Of a stretch of 64,000 nucleotides of DNA, positions 1 to 8,059 are shown piece after piece (position 1 is the first letter of the stretch; the number at the start of each line of letters is the position of its first letter). The notes below the pieces were generated by a model. The model made no database searches, had not been told where the DNA came from, and was given only the letters and a program-made list of their open reading frames with translations. This DNA comes from Methanosalsum zhilinae DSM 4017 (GTDB taxonomy: Archaea > Halobacteriota > Methanosarcinia > Methanosarcinales > Methanosarcinaceae): the NCBI RefSeq assembly GCF_000217995.1, contig NC_015676.1, positions 474,103-538,102 of the forward strand. The letters are read 5' to 3'. The position numbers and the translations under genes were made by a program.

Positions 1-2
1 TC

Positions 3-122
3 CTTGGCTATGATAGAGATCCTGCTGAAACCGATCCGCCTACGAACTGGTCAGATATGGATGTAACAGTCACTTACCCAAGACAACCACCAGGTCAGAT
101 TGAAAGAGAACCAGCTTTTTAA
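3..122 (+). CDS. C-terminal end of the gene upstream of rnfC (probably multiheme cytochrome c MmcA), partial
   Basis: An open frame enters from the left edge and ends at TAA 120-122, giving 39 residues that are proline- and acid-rich and finish with Glu-Pro-Ala-Phe. No haem motif (CxxCH) falls inside the visible part. The call rests on position: in Methanosarcina acetivorans the gene directly before rnfC is a membrane-anchored multiheme cytochrome c that takes electrons from Rnf. The Shine-Dalgarno of rnfC overlaps this stop codon, so the two are probably co-transcribed. Identity is inferred only; the upstream sequence would settle it. Confidence 0.45.
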   Translation, partial: LGYDRDPAETDPPTNWSDMDVTVTYPRQPPGQIEREPAF

Positions 123-135
123 GGAGTGTTATTCA

Positions 136-1488
136 TTGAACGAAATTGAGGTATTGGATAAAATACTGGAAAAAGTAATTATTCCACTAAAACAGCACGA
201 CGGTGTAATATGTGATCCAGTGGTTAGTGCTGGTGATAGAGTGCTCGTGGGTCAGAAAATAGGAGAATGCTCTGCAAATTATTGTTCCTGCGTTCATTCC
301 AGTGTTTCTGGTGAGGTTACATCTATAGCTAAAGTACCCCATCCAGGTGGTAACCGTGTGGAAAGTGTTATCATCAAGCCGGACGAAAATCAGGAATCTG
401 TAGATTTTGTGCCTGCTGGTGCTTTATCACCACAGGGGATCATTTCGGCTATAAAGGAAGCAGGAATAGTTGAACATTTTGGAACCCCTACACACATCCT
501 GCTCAATACCAAAAAAGAAATTGATACTGTAGTCATAAATGCTACATCTTCTGAATGGATTCAGGGTAAATATGATACTCCTGCAGACTATGCATCCCAG
601 ATAATCAGTGGGTTGAAGCTTCTTATGAGTGCAGCTGAAGCACCACGTGGGGCTATTGTTGTACGCAAGGATGACCCTGAAACAATTGAAGCTTTTGAAA
701 GTGCAACCCTTGATGGTAATCCAGTCCATGTAGCTCCTTTGATTGGTAAGAGGAGAATTGATTATTACTATGAGGATCTTGGAACCGATATTGTAGTAGT
801 TTCACAGGATCCTATGTATGGTAAAAGTCTGCTTAACCTTTTTACATACAATATAACTGGCAGAAAAGTTCCAATCAGCTGTGATCCTTCTGAGGTTGGA
901 GTTGCTGTATGCAGCGTGAAAACTTCCAAAGCTGTGTATGATGCAGTACACGATGGAATCCCTGTTTATGAAACTGTTGTTACCGTTTCAGGTGCAGTAA
1001 AATCCCCAAAGAAAATACAGGTCAAAATTGGCACTCCTCTAAAAGATGTAATAGAAGCATGCGGAGGGTATAGTGGGGAACCTGGTAAATTGATAGTCAA
1101 TGGTATGATTACCGGAATTGCTCAGTACACTGACGAAGTGCCAGTAACTAAGACTACAATCAGTATATATGCACAGCGCAAAGAAGAAATGGTGATTGAT
1201 GAAGCGCGCTCATGTCTACATTGTGCCAGATGTGTTGATGCCTGCCCTGTAGATCTGGTTCCTTCAAGGATTGCCATACTTGCAGACAGGGGAAGATTTG
1301 ATGAGTGCATGGATCTTTATGTAATGAATTGTATTGAATGTGGTAGATGTGCAGCAACATGTCCATCAAAACTTCATATACTTCAGCTTATAAGATATGC
1401 TAAAGCATCGCTTAAGAAGGTATATCCTGAAACTATTCAGGAATCTGAAAATATGCACTCGGGTTGTCTGCTAAATGGAGGTCAGTAA
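136..1488 (+). CDS. rnfC: Rnf electron transport complex subunit C
   Basis: Cytosolic Fe-S subunit of the Na+-translocating ferredoxin-oxidising Rnf complex. The N-terminal part is a biotinyl-lipoyl-like hammerhead segment, the middle is the Nuo51-type flavin/NADH-binding-like domain plus a SLBB region, and the C-terminus carries two [4Fe-4S] ferredoxin motifs (CLHCARCVDACP and CIECGRCAATCP). The likely start is TTG 136, nine bases after AAGGAG (121-126); an in-frame ATG at 100 lies inside the upstream gene and has no ribosome-binding site. It is the first gene of a tight operon rnfC-D-G-E-A-B, in the order known from Methanosarcina. In these methanogens Rnf probably passes electrons to a cytochrome c and methanophenazine rather than NAD. 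Confidence 0.95.
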   Translation: MNEIEVLDKILEKVIIPLKQHDGVICDPVVSAGDRVLVGQKIGECSANYCSCVHSSVSGEVTSIAKVPHPGGNRVESVIIKPDENQESVDFVPAGALSPQGIISAIKEAGIVEHFGTPTHILLNTKKEIDTVVINATSSEWIQGKYDTPADYASQIISGLKLLMSAAEAPRGAIVVRKDDPETIEAFESATLDGNPVHVAPLIGKRRIDYYYEDLGTDIVVVSQDPMYGKSLLNLFTYNITGRKVPISCDPSEVGVAVCSVKTSKAVYDAVHDGIPVYETVVTVSGAVKSPKKIQVKIGTPLKDVIEACGGYSGEPGKLIVNGMITGIAQYTDEVPVTKTTISIYAQRKEEMVIDEARSCLHCARCVDACPVDLVPSRIAILADRGRFDECMDLYVMNCIECGRCAATCPSKLHILQLIRYAKASLKKVYPETIQESENMHSGCLLNGGQ

Positions 1489-1490
1489 TT

Positions 1491-2411
1491 ATGAGTTACA
1501 CCATCTCAGCCCCGCCTCACAAAAAAATGGACATAAATGTTGATAAAATAATGTGGGCTAAAATATTTGTTCTTGTTCCGGTAAGCATTATATCAATCTA
1601 TTTCTTTGGTATTCCTGCGTTATGGATCATTATTGCAAGTGTGCTGACAGCAGTTATTGCGGAAGCTTCCATCCAGAAGATATTTGACAAAAAATCAACA
1701 ATAAAAGATGGAAACGCAGTTCTAATAGGCTTAATGCTTGCATTATTGATACCACCTGAAGCTCCTATATGGATTCCCATTGTTGGAGCAGCTTTTGCTA
1801 TTATAATTGGAAAGCATGCATTTGGTGGGCTTGGATCTTATCTTTTCAATCCGGTTCTGGCATCATGGATATTCCTGATGATCGCGTGGACTGCGCATAT
1901 GACTCCACTGTCATTTCCATATACAGAACAGTTTTCTGACCTGCTCCTGGAAACGGGTGCAGGATTTCTTGTAGACGTATCACCAATTGCACTGATTGGC
2001 GGTCTGTACCTTATATACAGGAGATATGTGGAATGGAGAATTCCGGTTGCTTTTTTTGCCACCACACTTCTGCTGGCGTTTGTAGCTGGTGAAAATATTT
2101 CTTTTGTGATAACAGGAGTATTTATATTTGGAGTTCTTTTCCTTGCAACTGATTCATCTACCTCACCTGTTACAAAAGATGGTCGTCTGTACTATGGAAT
2201 TTTGTGCGGATTACTAACATTCATTTATGGATATTTCTCAGTGAATTATGCATATGCAACTATCTACGGAATATTCCTTGCAAACTGCGTAACTGCATTT
2301 GTTGATAAAAGTACATTTCCAAAAGAATATGGGTCCCCTTCTTTTATCGAAAATATTTACAATAAATTAAAACAAGCTATTGGTCGCAGGGGGTCAACAT
2401 CAGATGAATGA
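1491..2411 (+). CDS. rnfD: Rnf electron transport complex subunit D
   Basis: Integral membrane subunit of Rnf with about eight to nine hydrophobic segments, related to NqrB. The family binds FMN covalently to a threonine in the SxxT-type motif; the segment around residues 200-220 (ATDSSTSPVTKDGRLYYG) has the typical family sequence. The start is ATG 1491, preceded by GGAGGT at 1478-1483; the longer open frame upstream overlaps the end of rnfC. It ends by overlapping the start of rnfG, indicating translational coupling. Confidence 0.95.
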   Translation: MSYTISAPPHKKMDINVDKIMWAKIFVLVPVSIISIYFFGIPALWIIIASVLTAVIAEASIQKIFDKKSTIKDGNAVLIGLMLALLIPPEAPIWIPIVGAAFAIIIGKHAFGGLGSYLFNPVLASWIFLMIAWTAHMTPLSFPYTEQFSDLLLETGAGFLVDVSPIALIGGLYLIYRRYVEWRIPVAFFATTLLLAFVAGENISFVITGVFIFGVLFLATDSSTSPVTKDGRLYYGILCGLLTFIYGYFSVNYAYATIYGIFLANCVTAFVDKSTFPKEYGSPSFIENIYNKLKQAIGRRGSTSDE

Positions 2412-2964
2412 TTCAAGCAGAGAAGCTTTTATAATAGTTGGAAAACTTGTGCTGCTGGCAACTGTAGCAGCTGCAGTACTGGCACTTGTATATGTGCCAA
2501 CCCAGACACAGATTGAACTGAATAGAGAACAGGCTAGGGTCGCGGCTCTTGAAGATGTTGTTCCTCAGGCACACGAGTTTGAACCTGTTGAAGGTGATCC
2601 TGTAAATGATGAAAGGGAAGTATTATACTACAGAGCCCTTGATGAGGATGGAAACCTGATAGGATATGCCTTTTTTGGAACGAGAATGGGATATTCAGGC
2701 ACTGTTGAGGTAGCGGCAGGTATAGATCCAGAGCTAAATGAACTTATAAAAGTAAAGATAGTATCCCAGAGTGAGACTCCGGGTCTTGGTGATAGGATAA
2801 AGGATGATGAATTTCTACGACAATTTGAAGGTCTTGAGGTAGATAATCTGGCACTGACCCGTGATACTGGTGAAGTTGATTCAATTACAGGTGCAACAGT
2901 ATCATCCAGAGCAGTTGTAGAAGCCTTGAACTTAAAAATTGATGAAATTAAGGAAACAATGTAA
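2404..2964 (+). CDS. rnfG: Rnf electron transport complex subunit G
   Basis: Flavoprotein subunit with one N-terminal membrane anchor (residues about 10-32) and an extracytoplasmic FMN-binding domain. The covalent FMN attachment motif TGATVSS is present near residues 162-168, with Thr165 the expected flavin-linked residue. The start is ATG 2404, eight bases inside the end of rnfD and nine bases after a GGGGGT ribosome-binding site (2389-2394). Length of 186 residues matches the family. In the Methanosarcina model this subunit lies between the membrane flavoprotein RnfD and the external cytochrome. Confidence 0.95.
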   Translation: MNDSSREAFIIVGKLVLLATVAAAVLALVYVPTQTQIELNREQARVAALEDVVPQAHEFEPVEGDPVNDEREVLYYRALDEDGNLIGYAFFGTRMGYSGTVEVAAGIDPELNELIKVKIVSQSETPGLGDRIKDDEFLRQFEGLEVDNLALTRDTGEVDSITGATVSSRAVVEALNLKIDEIKETM

Positions 2965-2985
2965 TTTTCATAGGTGATGAATATT

Positions 2986-3597
2986 ATGAATTTGTGGAGT
3001 GAGTTTCTTCGCGGAGTTACAAAGGACAATCCGGTATTTGCCCTTCTTCTGGGGCTGTGTCCTACACTGGCAGTTACAACGTCAATGGAAAATGGTATAG
3101 GTATGGCTGCAGCAAGTATGTTTGTATTGTTATGTGCAAATATAATCATTTCGTCACTCAAAAACCATATTCCACCTACGATAAGGGTTCCTATATTTAT
3201 ACTTGTAATTGCAACATTTGTGTCGATCATTGGAATGGTAATGGAAGCATTTACACCTGCTCTTCATACTGCCCTTGGAGTCTTTGTTCCTTTGATTGTG
3301 GTTAATTGTATGATCATAGGAAGGGCAGAGGCATACGCAAGTAAAAATCCAGTTTCTTTTTCAGTTGCAGACGGACTGGGGATAGGTACAGGTTTCCTGC
3401 TAGTTCTTGCTGCAATAGGAGCCATCAGAGAGCTATTTGGGACCGGTGAGATTGTTCTGTTTGGCTTAACGCTGATTCAGATGCCAATAGAGGCTTCAAC
3501 ATTTATGATAATGCCTCCAGGAGCATTTTTCACAATAGCTGTACTTATGGCACTGGTGAACTATCGAAGAGCCAAGTTACTTGAAAGAGGTGGATAA
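2986..3597 (+). CDS. rnfE: Rnf electron transport complex subunit E
   Basis: Multi-span membrane protein of the RnfA/RnfE (NqrD/NqrE) family, with six hydrophobic segments and the family signature LLGLCPTLAVTTSMENG near the N-terminus. RnfA and RnfE form the inverted-topology pair that holds an Fe-S centre and carries the Na+ path. The start is taken as ATG 2986, eight bases after AGGTGA; ATG 2977 and GTG 2974 are also in frame but sit on top of that ribosome-binding site. The stop overlaps the ribosome-binding region of rnfA. Confidence 0.95.
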   Translation: MNLWSEFLRGVTKDNPVFALLLGLCPTLAVTTSMENGIGMAAASMFVLLCANIIISSLKNHIPPTIRVPIFILVIATFVSIIGMVMEAFTPALHTALGVFVPLIVVNCMIIGRAEAYASKNPVSFSVADGLGIGTGFLLVLAAIGAIRELFGTGEIVLFGLTLIQMPIEASTFMIMPPGAFFTIAVLMALVNYRRAKLLERGG

Positions 3598-3598
3598 A

Positions 3599-4186
3599 AT
3601 GCCAGAAAATTCATTGTTTACAATATTCCTTGATGGTGTATTTATAGAAAATTTCATTTTAATTCAATTCCTGGGTCTATGCCCCTTTTTAGGTGTGACC
3701 AAAGAGACCCGGAGTGCATTGGGAATGTCTGCAGCTGTAATATTTGTAATGACAATAGCCTCTGCAGTGACATTTGCAGTTGCTTCATTTCTTCTGGTAC
3801 CTCTAAATCTTGGATTTCTCGAGCTGATTGCATTTATTGTTGTGATTGCTTCACTGGTTCAGCTGGTTGAGTACATAATTAGAAAACATCTTCCACCATT
3901 GTACAAATCACTGGGAATTTATCTTCCTTTAATTGCCAGTAACTGTGCTGTGCTAGGTTTGGTCTTGCTAAATAGAATACAGGATTTCACTTTCGTAGAA
4001 GGTATAGTATTTGGCGTAGCAGCAGGAATTGGTTTTGGAATAGTTATGATACTGATGTCTGCTGTAAGGGAGCGTTCCAGTCTTGTAAATATTCCTTCAG
4101 CAGTTAAGGGAGTTCCATATGCATTCTTTGCTGCAACAATGTTATCAATGGCTTTTGTCAACTACTTTGAGGTGATTCCTATATGA
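3599..4186 (+). CDS. rnfA: Rnf electron transport complex subunit A
   Basis: Second member of the RnfA/RnfE pair, about 195 residues, six predicted membrane segments, with the family segment FLGLCPFLGVTKETRSALGM near residues 21-40 containing the conserved cysteine. The start is ATG 3599, with AGAGGTGG just upstream inside the end of rnfE. It is followed by a short overlapping reading frame and then rnfB, which in this lineage comes last rather than first in the cluster. Confidence 0.95.
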   Translation: MPENSLFTIFLDGVFIENFILIQFLGLCPFLGVTKETRSALGMSAAVIFVMTIASAVTFAVASFLLVPLNLGFLELIAFIVVIASLVQLVEYIIRKHLPPLYKSLGIYLPLIASNCAVLGLVLLNRIQDFTFVEGIVFGVAAGIGFGIVMILMSAVRERSSLVNIPSAVKGVPYAFFAATMLSMAFVNYFEVIPI

Positions 4187-4254
4187 AATCAATTCTGTCA
4201 CTAATTCACCCGAAAAATATAAATAGCCTTGCAGATACTGATATGGAGCACTGA
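4183..4254 (+). CDS. possible 23-residue leader peptide between rnfA and rnfB
   Basis: An ATG at 4183 overlaps the rnfA stop in the ATGA arrangement and opens a 23-codon frame that ends at TGA 4252-4254, one base before the rnfB ATG. Start-stop overlap at both ends is what translational coupling looks like, but the peptide resembles nothing I recognise and there is no independent ribosome-binding site. It may simply be a chance frame filling the gap. Confidence 0.25.
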   Translation: MKSILSLIHPKNINSLADTDMEH

Positions 4255-4255
4255 T

Positions 4256-5059
4256 ATGAGTACAACGACAATAATAATTCAATCAATTGCTGCACTGGGA
4301 GGCCTTGCTGTGGTGATCGGTGTCATACTTGTTATGGCTTCCCGTGTATTTAAGGTAGAGACCAACCCACTTGTTGATGAGGTGATGGATGTTCTTCCTG
4401 GTGCAAACTGTGGTGCATGTGGCTATGCCGGATGTGGAGAATTTGCAGAAAAGGTTGTTGAGGAGAGTGCACCAATTGCAGGATGTCCACTGGGCGGATT
4501 TGAAGTTGAGGAGAAACTGGGAGGAATTCTGGGTCAGGATGTAGGAGGCGAAACTGAGCCTGATTATCCAGTTGTTCACTGCAAAGGTGGAGTTGATTGT
4601 GTAGATAGGTTTGACTATGTGGGAATTGAGGACTGTAAAGCAGTTATGATGCTTTCAGAAGGCGAAAAGCAGTGCAATTACGGATGTATGGGCAGGGGTA
4701 CATGTGTTCGAGCATGCCCATTTGGTGCAATAACAATCGGCGAGGATCGTCTTCCAAAGATTAATTTCAATCTCTGTACAAGCTGTGGCCTATGTGTAGC
4801 CTCATGTCCAAATGATATATTTTCACTCGGCCCATTATCTGAGAAAGTGCACGTAAGATGTCGTTCTCATGATAAAGGAAAAGTTGTAAAATCGTTGTGT
4901 TCCAAGGGCTGTATTGGCTGTAAACTATGTGTTAAAGTTTGTCCTGAGGATGCTATAACAGTTACAGATTTTCTTGCAGAGATCGACCAGGAAAAATGTA
5001 CTGCATGTGGCCTATGTGTTGAAAAATGTCCGCAGGATACGATAGAACTTCGTGATTGA
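4256..5059 (+). CDS. rnfB: Rnf electron transport complex subunit B
   Basis: Ferredoxin-accepting Fe-S subunit of Rnf. It has one N-terminal membrane segment (residues about 8-28), then a four-cysteine domain (Cys52, Cys55, Cys60, Cys77) for a [4Fe-4S] cluster, followed by several ferredoxin-type motifs including CMGRGTCVRACP, CTSCGLCVASCP, CIGCKLCVKVCP and CTACGLCVEKCP. This gives at least five clusters and makes it the likely entry point for electrons from reduced ferredoxin. The start is ATG 4256, seven bases after GGAG (4245-4248). Confidence 0.95.
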   Translation: MSTTTIIIQSIAALGGLAVVIGVILVMASRVFKVETNPLVDEVMDVLPGANCGACGYAGCGEFAEKVVEESAPIAGCPLGGFEVEEKLGGILGQDVGGETEPDYPVVHCKGGVDCVDRFDYVGIEDCKAVMMLSEGEKQCNYGCMGRGTCVRACPFGAITIGEDRLPKINFNLCTSCGLCVASCPNDIFSLGPLSEKVHVRCRSHDKGKVVKSLCSKGCIGCKLCVKVCPEDAITVTDFLAEIDQEKCTACGLCVEKCPQDTIELRD

Positions 5060-5070
5060 GGGAGATTCAG

Positions 5071-5412
5071 ATGAGATACAAAACCGTAATTGGACTTAAT
5101 GAAAACGTGGTAGGAGTTCTAACATACATTGGCTTCTGGATAACAGGTATACTTTTTATGCTGATCGAAAGGAACAATCTCTTTGTTAGATTCCATGCTT
5201 TGCAGTCTTTTCTGTTATTTCTTCCCTTATCATTACTGATATTTGTTCTTGGGTGGATTCCAGTTGCAGGATGGCTGATTGCAGAAATAATGGGCTTTGC
5301 TTCTATGCTCTTACTGCTGGTTCTGGCTTTTAAGGCCTACAGGGGAGATAAGTTCAAGATACCTGTAATAGGTAATATTGCTTATCGCAATACCTATGGT
5401 GTACAGAAATAA
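5071..5412 (+). CDS. small membrane protein at the end of the rnf operon (DUF4870-like)
   Basis: A 113-residue protein with three hydrophobic segments and a pattern typical of DUF4870/Tic20-like proteins: a short soluble start, TYIGFW in the first membrane helix, a conserved RFHALQS motif between helices, and a basic C-terminus. The start is ATG 5071, with GGGAG directly after the rnfB stop. A protein of the same kind occupies the same place downstream of rnfB in Methanosarcina acetivorans, where its function is unknown. It is followed by a hairpin terminator, so it is the last gene of the operon. A role in Rnf assembly is conjecture. Confidence 0.8.
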   Translation: MRYKTVIGLNENVVGVLTYIGFWITGILFMLIERNNLFVRFHALQSFLLFLPLSLLIFVLGWIPVAGWLIAEIMGFASMLLLLVLAFKAYRGDKFKIPVIGNIAYRNTYGVQK

Positions 5413-5445
5413 TGACTAAATGACTCTAGCATTTTTTGCTCTACA

Positions 5446-5467
5446 ATTTGCAGGCAAACCTGCAAAT
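5446..5467 (+). terminator. hairpin terminator after the rnf operon
   Basis: A perfect 9-bp stem with a four-base CAAA loop (arms 5446-5454 and 5459-5467) is followed by AT-rich sequence. It lies 34 bases after the last gene of the rnf operon. Confidence 0.55.
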
Positions 5468-5628
5468 ATTTATTTGTTGAAGTATTAGATTTCCCTAAGG
5501 ATTAATATATTCTCCGAGATATATAAATTATCTAATATTATCAGAATAATTGGATTGATGGTTAATATTATTACAGTTAATACTATTATTGTATATGGTT
5601 TATTCCGGGAGATTTTGGAGGGCTATCT

Positions 5629-6582
5629 ATAAAGGAAGAGATATGGATTGAAAAGTACAGGCCAATGAAACTGGATGATGTGGTCGGACAAAAGGAAGCA
5701 ATTGAGAGATTGAAATCATATGTAAAAACCAGAAATCTTCCCCATCTTCTTTTTTCAGGACCTCCGGGTGTTGGCAAGACTGCAACGGCAGTCGCAATAG
5801 CACATGAATTGTTTGGGGATTCATGGAATGAAAATTTCACCGAACTGAATGCATCTGATGAGAGAGGTATTGATGTTGTCAGAACTAAAATAAAAAACTT
5901 TGCAAAGACGTCTCCAATCGGCGGTGCTGACTTTAAAATAATATTTCTTGATGAAGCAGATGCCCTTACTTCAGATGCTCAATCTGCATTACGAAGGACC
6001 ATGGAGCGTTATACAGGCAATTGTCGTTTCATCCTTTCATGCAATTATTCCTCCAAAATAATTGAGCCTATCCAATCAAGGTGTGCAGTGTATCGTTTTC
6101 GACCACTTGCAGATGAACCTGTAAAGGAGCGCATAAGGTATGTTGCAGATGCTGAAGGAATAAAACTTGCAGATGATGCTATTGATGCAATAGGATATGT
6201 AGCTCAGGGTGACATGAGAAAAGCCCTTAATGCACTTCAGGCAGCTGCGATGTTTGATGAGACTATCCAGAAAGAAATGATCTATAAGATCACAGCTACC
6301 GCGCATCCCGATGAGATAAAAACGCTTATCAATATAGCCTTAGATGGAAATTTTTCTGCAGCACGGGAAAAACTGGATACACTGATGCTGGAGCAGGGGC
6401 TCTCAGGTGAGGATGTTGTTGGCCAGATATACAGGGCTATGTTTGGACTGGACATTCCTGATAAAAAACTGGTTGAACTTATAGATGTCATTGGTGAAAT
6501 TGATTTTAGGATCACAGAGGGGGCAAATGAAAAAATACAGCTTCAAGCACTCCTTGCACACTTTGTTATTGCAAATAGTTGA
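5629..6582 (+). CDS. rfcS: replication factor C small subunit
   Basis: AAA+ clamp-loader small subunit that, with the large subunit, loads the PCNA sliding clamp on primed DNA. Visible motifs are Walker A (GPPGVGKT, about residues 44-51), Walker B with DEAD box (FLDEAD) and the SRC arginine-finger motif (IQSRCAVYRF). Length of 317 residues fits the family. The first ATG (5665) would remove the conserved IWIEKYRP start of all RFC small subunits. The reading frame is open upstream, with no ATG, GTG or TTG before residue 13. GGAGGG (5617-5622) lies six bases before ATA 5629, so AUA is the likely start codon. Confidence 0.93.
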   Translation: MKEEIWIEKYRPMKLDDVVGQKEAIERLKSYVKTRNLPHLLFSGPPGVGKTATAVAIAHELFGDSWNENFTELNASDERGIDVVRTKIKNFAKTSPIGGADFKIIFLDEADALTSDAQSALRRTMERYTGNCRFILSCNYSSKIIEPIQSRCAVYRFRPLADEPVKERIRYVADAEGIKLADDAIDAIGYVAQGDMRKALNALQAAAMFDETIQKEMIYKITATAHPDEIKTLINIALDGNFSAAREKLDTLMLEQGLSGEDVVGQIYRAMFGLDIPDKKLVELIDVIGEIDFRITEGANEKIQLQALLAHFVIANS

Positions 6583-6587
6583 GTGAA

Positions 6588-7103
6588 ATGTCAATACAGG
6601 ATCTATTAATTCAGTGGCTGTCTTCTGTACCGTCATGGCTGTCTACTATTTTACTCAGTACTGTACCTCTTGGTGAACTGAGGTTCTCTATTCCGGTTGC
6701 AATAACGATATATGGAATGGATCCGGTAATGGTCTATATACTTGCTGTGATCGGTAATTTGATCCCTGTGATAATTCTGTTAGTTTATCTGGAGCCTGTA
6801 TCACAATACCTGCGCAGGTTCAAAATATTTGATATATTTTTCACATGGTTATTTGAAAGGACCCGGGTGAAACATACAGAAAGGTATGAAAAATATGGTA
6901 CATTAGCACTTACTTTTTTTGTGGCAATACCTCTGCCCGTAACTGGGGCATGGACAGCGTGCGTTGCAGCATTTGTATTCGGGATAAAATTTACCAATGC
7001 TCTGCTTGCGATATCACTGGGTGTGCTTATTGCTGGAATTATTGTAACACTGGTTACTTTGATGGGTATTGATGTGATCAGTTTTTTTTGGTCTTTTAAT
7101 TGA
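6588..7103 (+). CDS. small multidrug export family membrane protein (COG2426)
   Basis: About 171 residues with four to five hydrophobic segments and the family segment VPLGELRFSIPVAI near the N-terminus, plus a later AIPLPVTGAWTA segment. This matches the Sm_multidrug_ex family, proteins named for export but without a proven substrate. The gene starts six bases after the rfcS stop (ATG 6588; TTG 6579 overlapping that stop is an alternative), so it is likely co-transcribed with rfcS. No strong ribosome-binding site is seen, and coupling to rfcS would explain this. Confidence 0.75.
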   Translation: MSIQDLLIQWLSSVPSWLSTILLSTVPLGELRFSIPVAITIYGMDPVMVYILAVIGNLIPVIILLVYLEPVSQYLRRFKIFDIFFTWLFERTRVKHTERYEKYGTLALTFFVAIPLPVTGAWTACVAAFVFGIKFTNALLAISLGVLIAGIIVTLVTLMGIDVISFFWSFN

Positions 7104-7194
7104 TGCGAAATGTTCATATCTGTGAATGTAAATAGAATGGCTATAAGTTTTATATGGATTATTTCATATTTCTTTAACGCACGAGGAAATTAGT

Positions 7195-7443
7195 ATGGCA
7201 AAAAAAAATAAAAGAATCGAACAATCAGATATTTGCATAGGATGTGGAATATGTGTTTCTATATGTCCGGTTAATACAAAACTTGAGAAAAAAGATGAAT
7301 TTGATCCGGATGATGCACAACTTGCCATCAAAGTATATAGCGGTAAAGCAGTACTGGATGAAGAAACATGTATTGCCTGTGGTGCATGTGCCCGTATCTG
7401 CCCAGTGGAATCACTGACAATAATAGAGATCCCGTCTGAATAA
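7195..7443 (+). CDS. 2[4Fe-4S] ferredoxin-like protein
   Basis: An 82-residue soluble protein with two cysteine motifs, CIGCGICVSICP near residue 15 and CIACGACARICP near residue 62, each able to hold a [4Fe-4S] cluster. The spacer between them is about 35 residues and acidic, longer than in minimal clostridial ferredoxins. The start is ATG 7195 after GAGGAA. A TATA-like TTTATATG (7148-7155) precedes it, so it probably has its own promoter. The electron partner is unknown. Confidence 0.85.
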   Translation: MAKKNKRIEQSDICIGCGICVSICPVNTKLEKKDEFDPDDAQLAIKVYSGKAVLDEETCIACGACARICPVESLTIIEIPSE

Positions 7444-7560
7444 TGTAGCCGCTCTAATACAAAAATTTATTTTATTTATAGCGAATTGAACCGAAAAAGT
7501 ATCAATCCGTTTTAAAAATAGGAATATGGTTTCTCTGTAAGATATCAGATATAAGGCATC

Positions 7561-7585
7561 AGAAATGTTGTATCACAACATTTCT
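7561..7585. terminator. perfect hairpin overlapping the 3' end of the histone gene
   Basis: A 10-bp perfect inverted repeat with a five-base loop (arms 7561-7570 and 7576-7585) spans the stop codon of the leftward histone gene and sits in the convergent gap after the ferredoxin gene. It could end transcription from either side or stabilise the histone mRNA. Confidence 0.5.
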
Positions 7586-7779
7586 TTTGCCAGTTTTATA
7601 TCTTCTGCCTTGACTGTTTTTCTACCGGCATGATGTGCCAGTTTTATTGCTTCTTTTGAAATCTCAAGTCCATATTCTTCAAGCATGTCTGTAAGAGCAA
7701 TAGCAGCTGTTTCACTGACTCTTTCTGCACCAGCACTTCTTATAAGGCGTTCAACAGGTGCAAATGGTATTATTGTCGT
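7573..7779 (-). CDS. archaeal histone
   Basis: A 68-residue HMf-type histone-fold protein that wraps DNA. The reverse strand gives the characteristic start [20 protein letters not shown], a middle helix with [12 protein letters not shown], and the C-terminal [14 protein letters not shown]. No standard start codon exists in this frame before the conserved core. AGGAGG (reverse strand, about 7787-7792) is followed eight bases later by ACG (7779-7777), exactly four codons before the conserved proline, where histones have Met. ACG is therefore the probable start. A TATATATA stretch at 7848-7856 would serve as the promoter. Confidence 0.9.
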   Translation of the reverse strand, partial: TTIIPFAPVERLIRSAGAERVSETAAIALTDMLEEYGLEISKEAIKLAHHAGRKTVKAEDIKLAKEML

Positions 7780-7847
7780 ATATCTTACCTCCTTTTAATT
7801 TTAATTTGTCTATTAGTACTATTAATGCTTTTTAATATCGATGCAGG

Positions 7848-7856
7848 ATATATATA
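7848..7856 (-). promoter_or_regulatory. TATA-like element for the histone gene
   Basis: An alternating AT stretch of nine bases lies about 70 bases upstream of the histone start on its strand, in a 280-base gap between the histone and RPA genes. It is the best TATA candidate there; no mapped start supports it. Confidence 0.4.
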
Positions 7857-8059
7857 GTTTTTCATTGATTTTGGGGCAATAATATCTTTTTTTATAGATA
7901 TAAAGCTCTTACAAATGCTCATATTTGAAATTAGTAATTTTAAAGATCAATTAACAATAATTTGCAGAATAGTTTATACTGATAATTTTTGAGTGGATAT
8001 ATTTATTGGGAAGTAATGTAAGTTAGTTATCAAATACCGTCTCACCAAGGAGGCAATAT

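Noticed and set aside
2628-3230. 200-codon open frame on the reverse strand across rnfG and rnfE
   Set aside because: It is antisense to two clearly conserved genes and lacks family resemblance or a ribosome-binding site.
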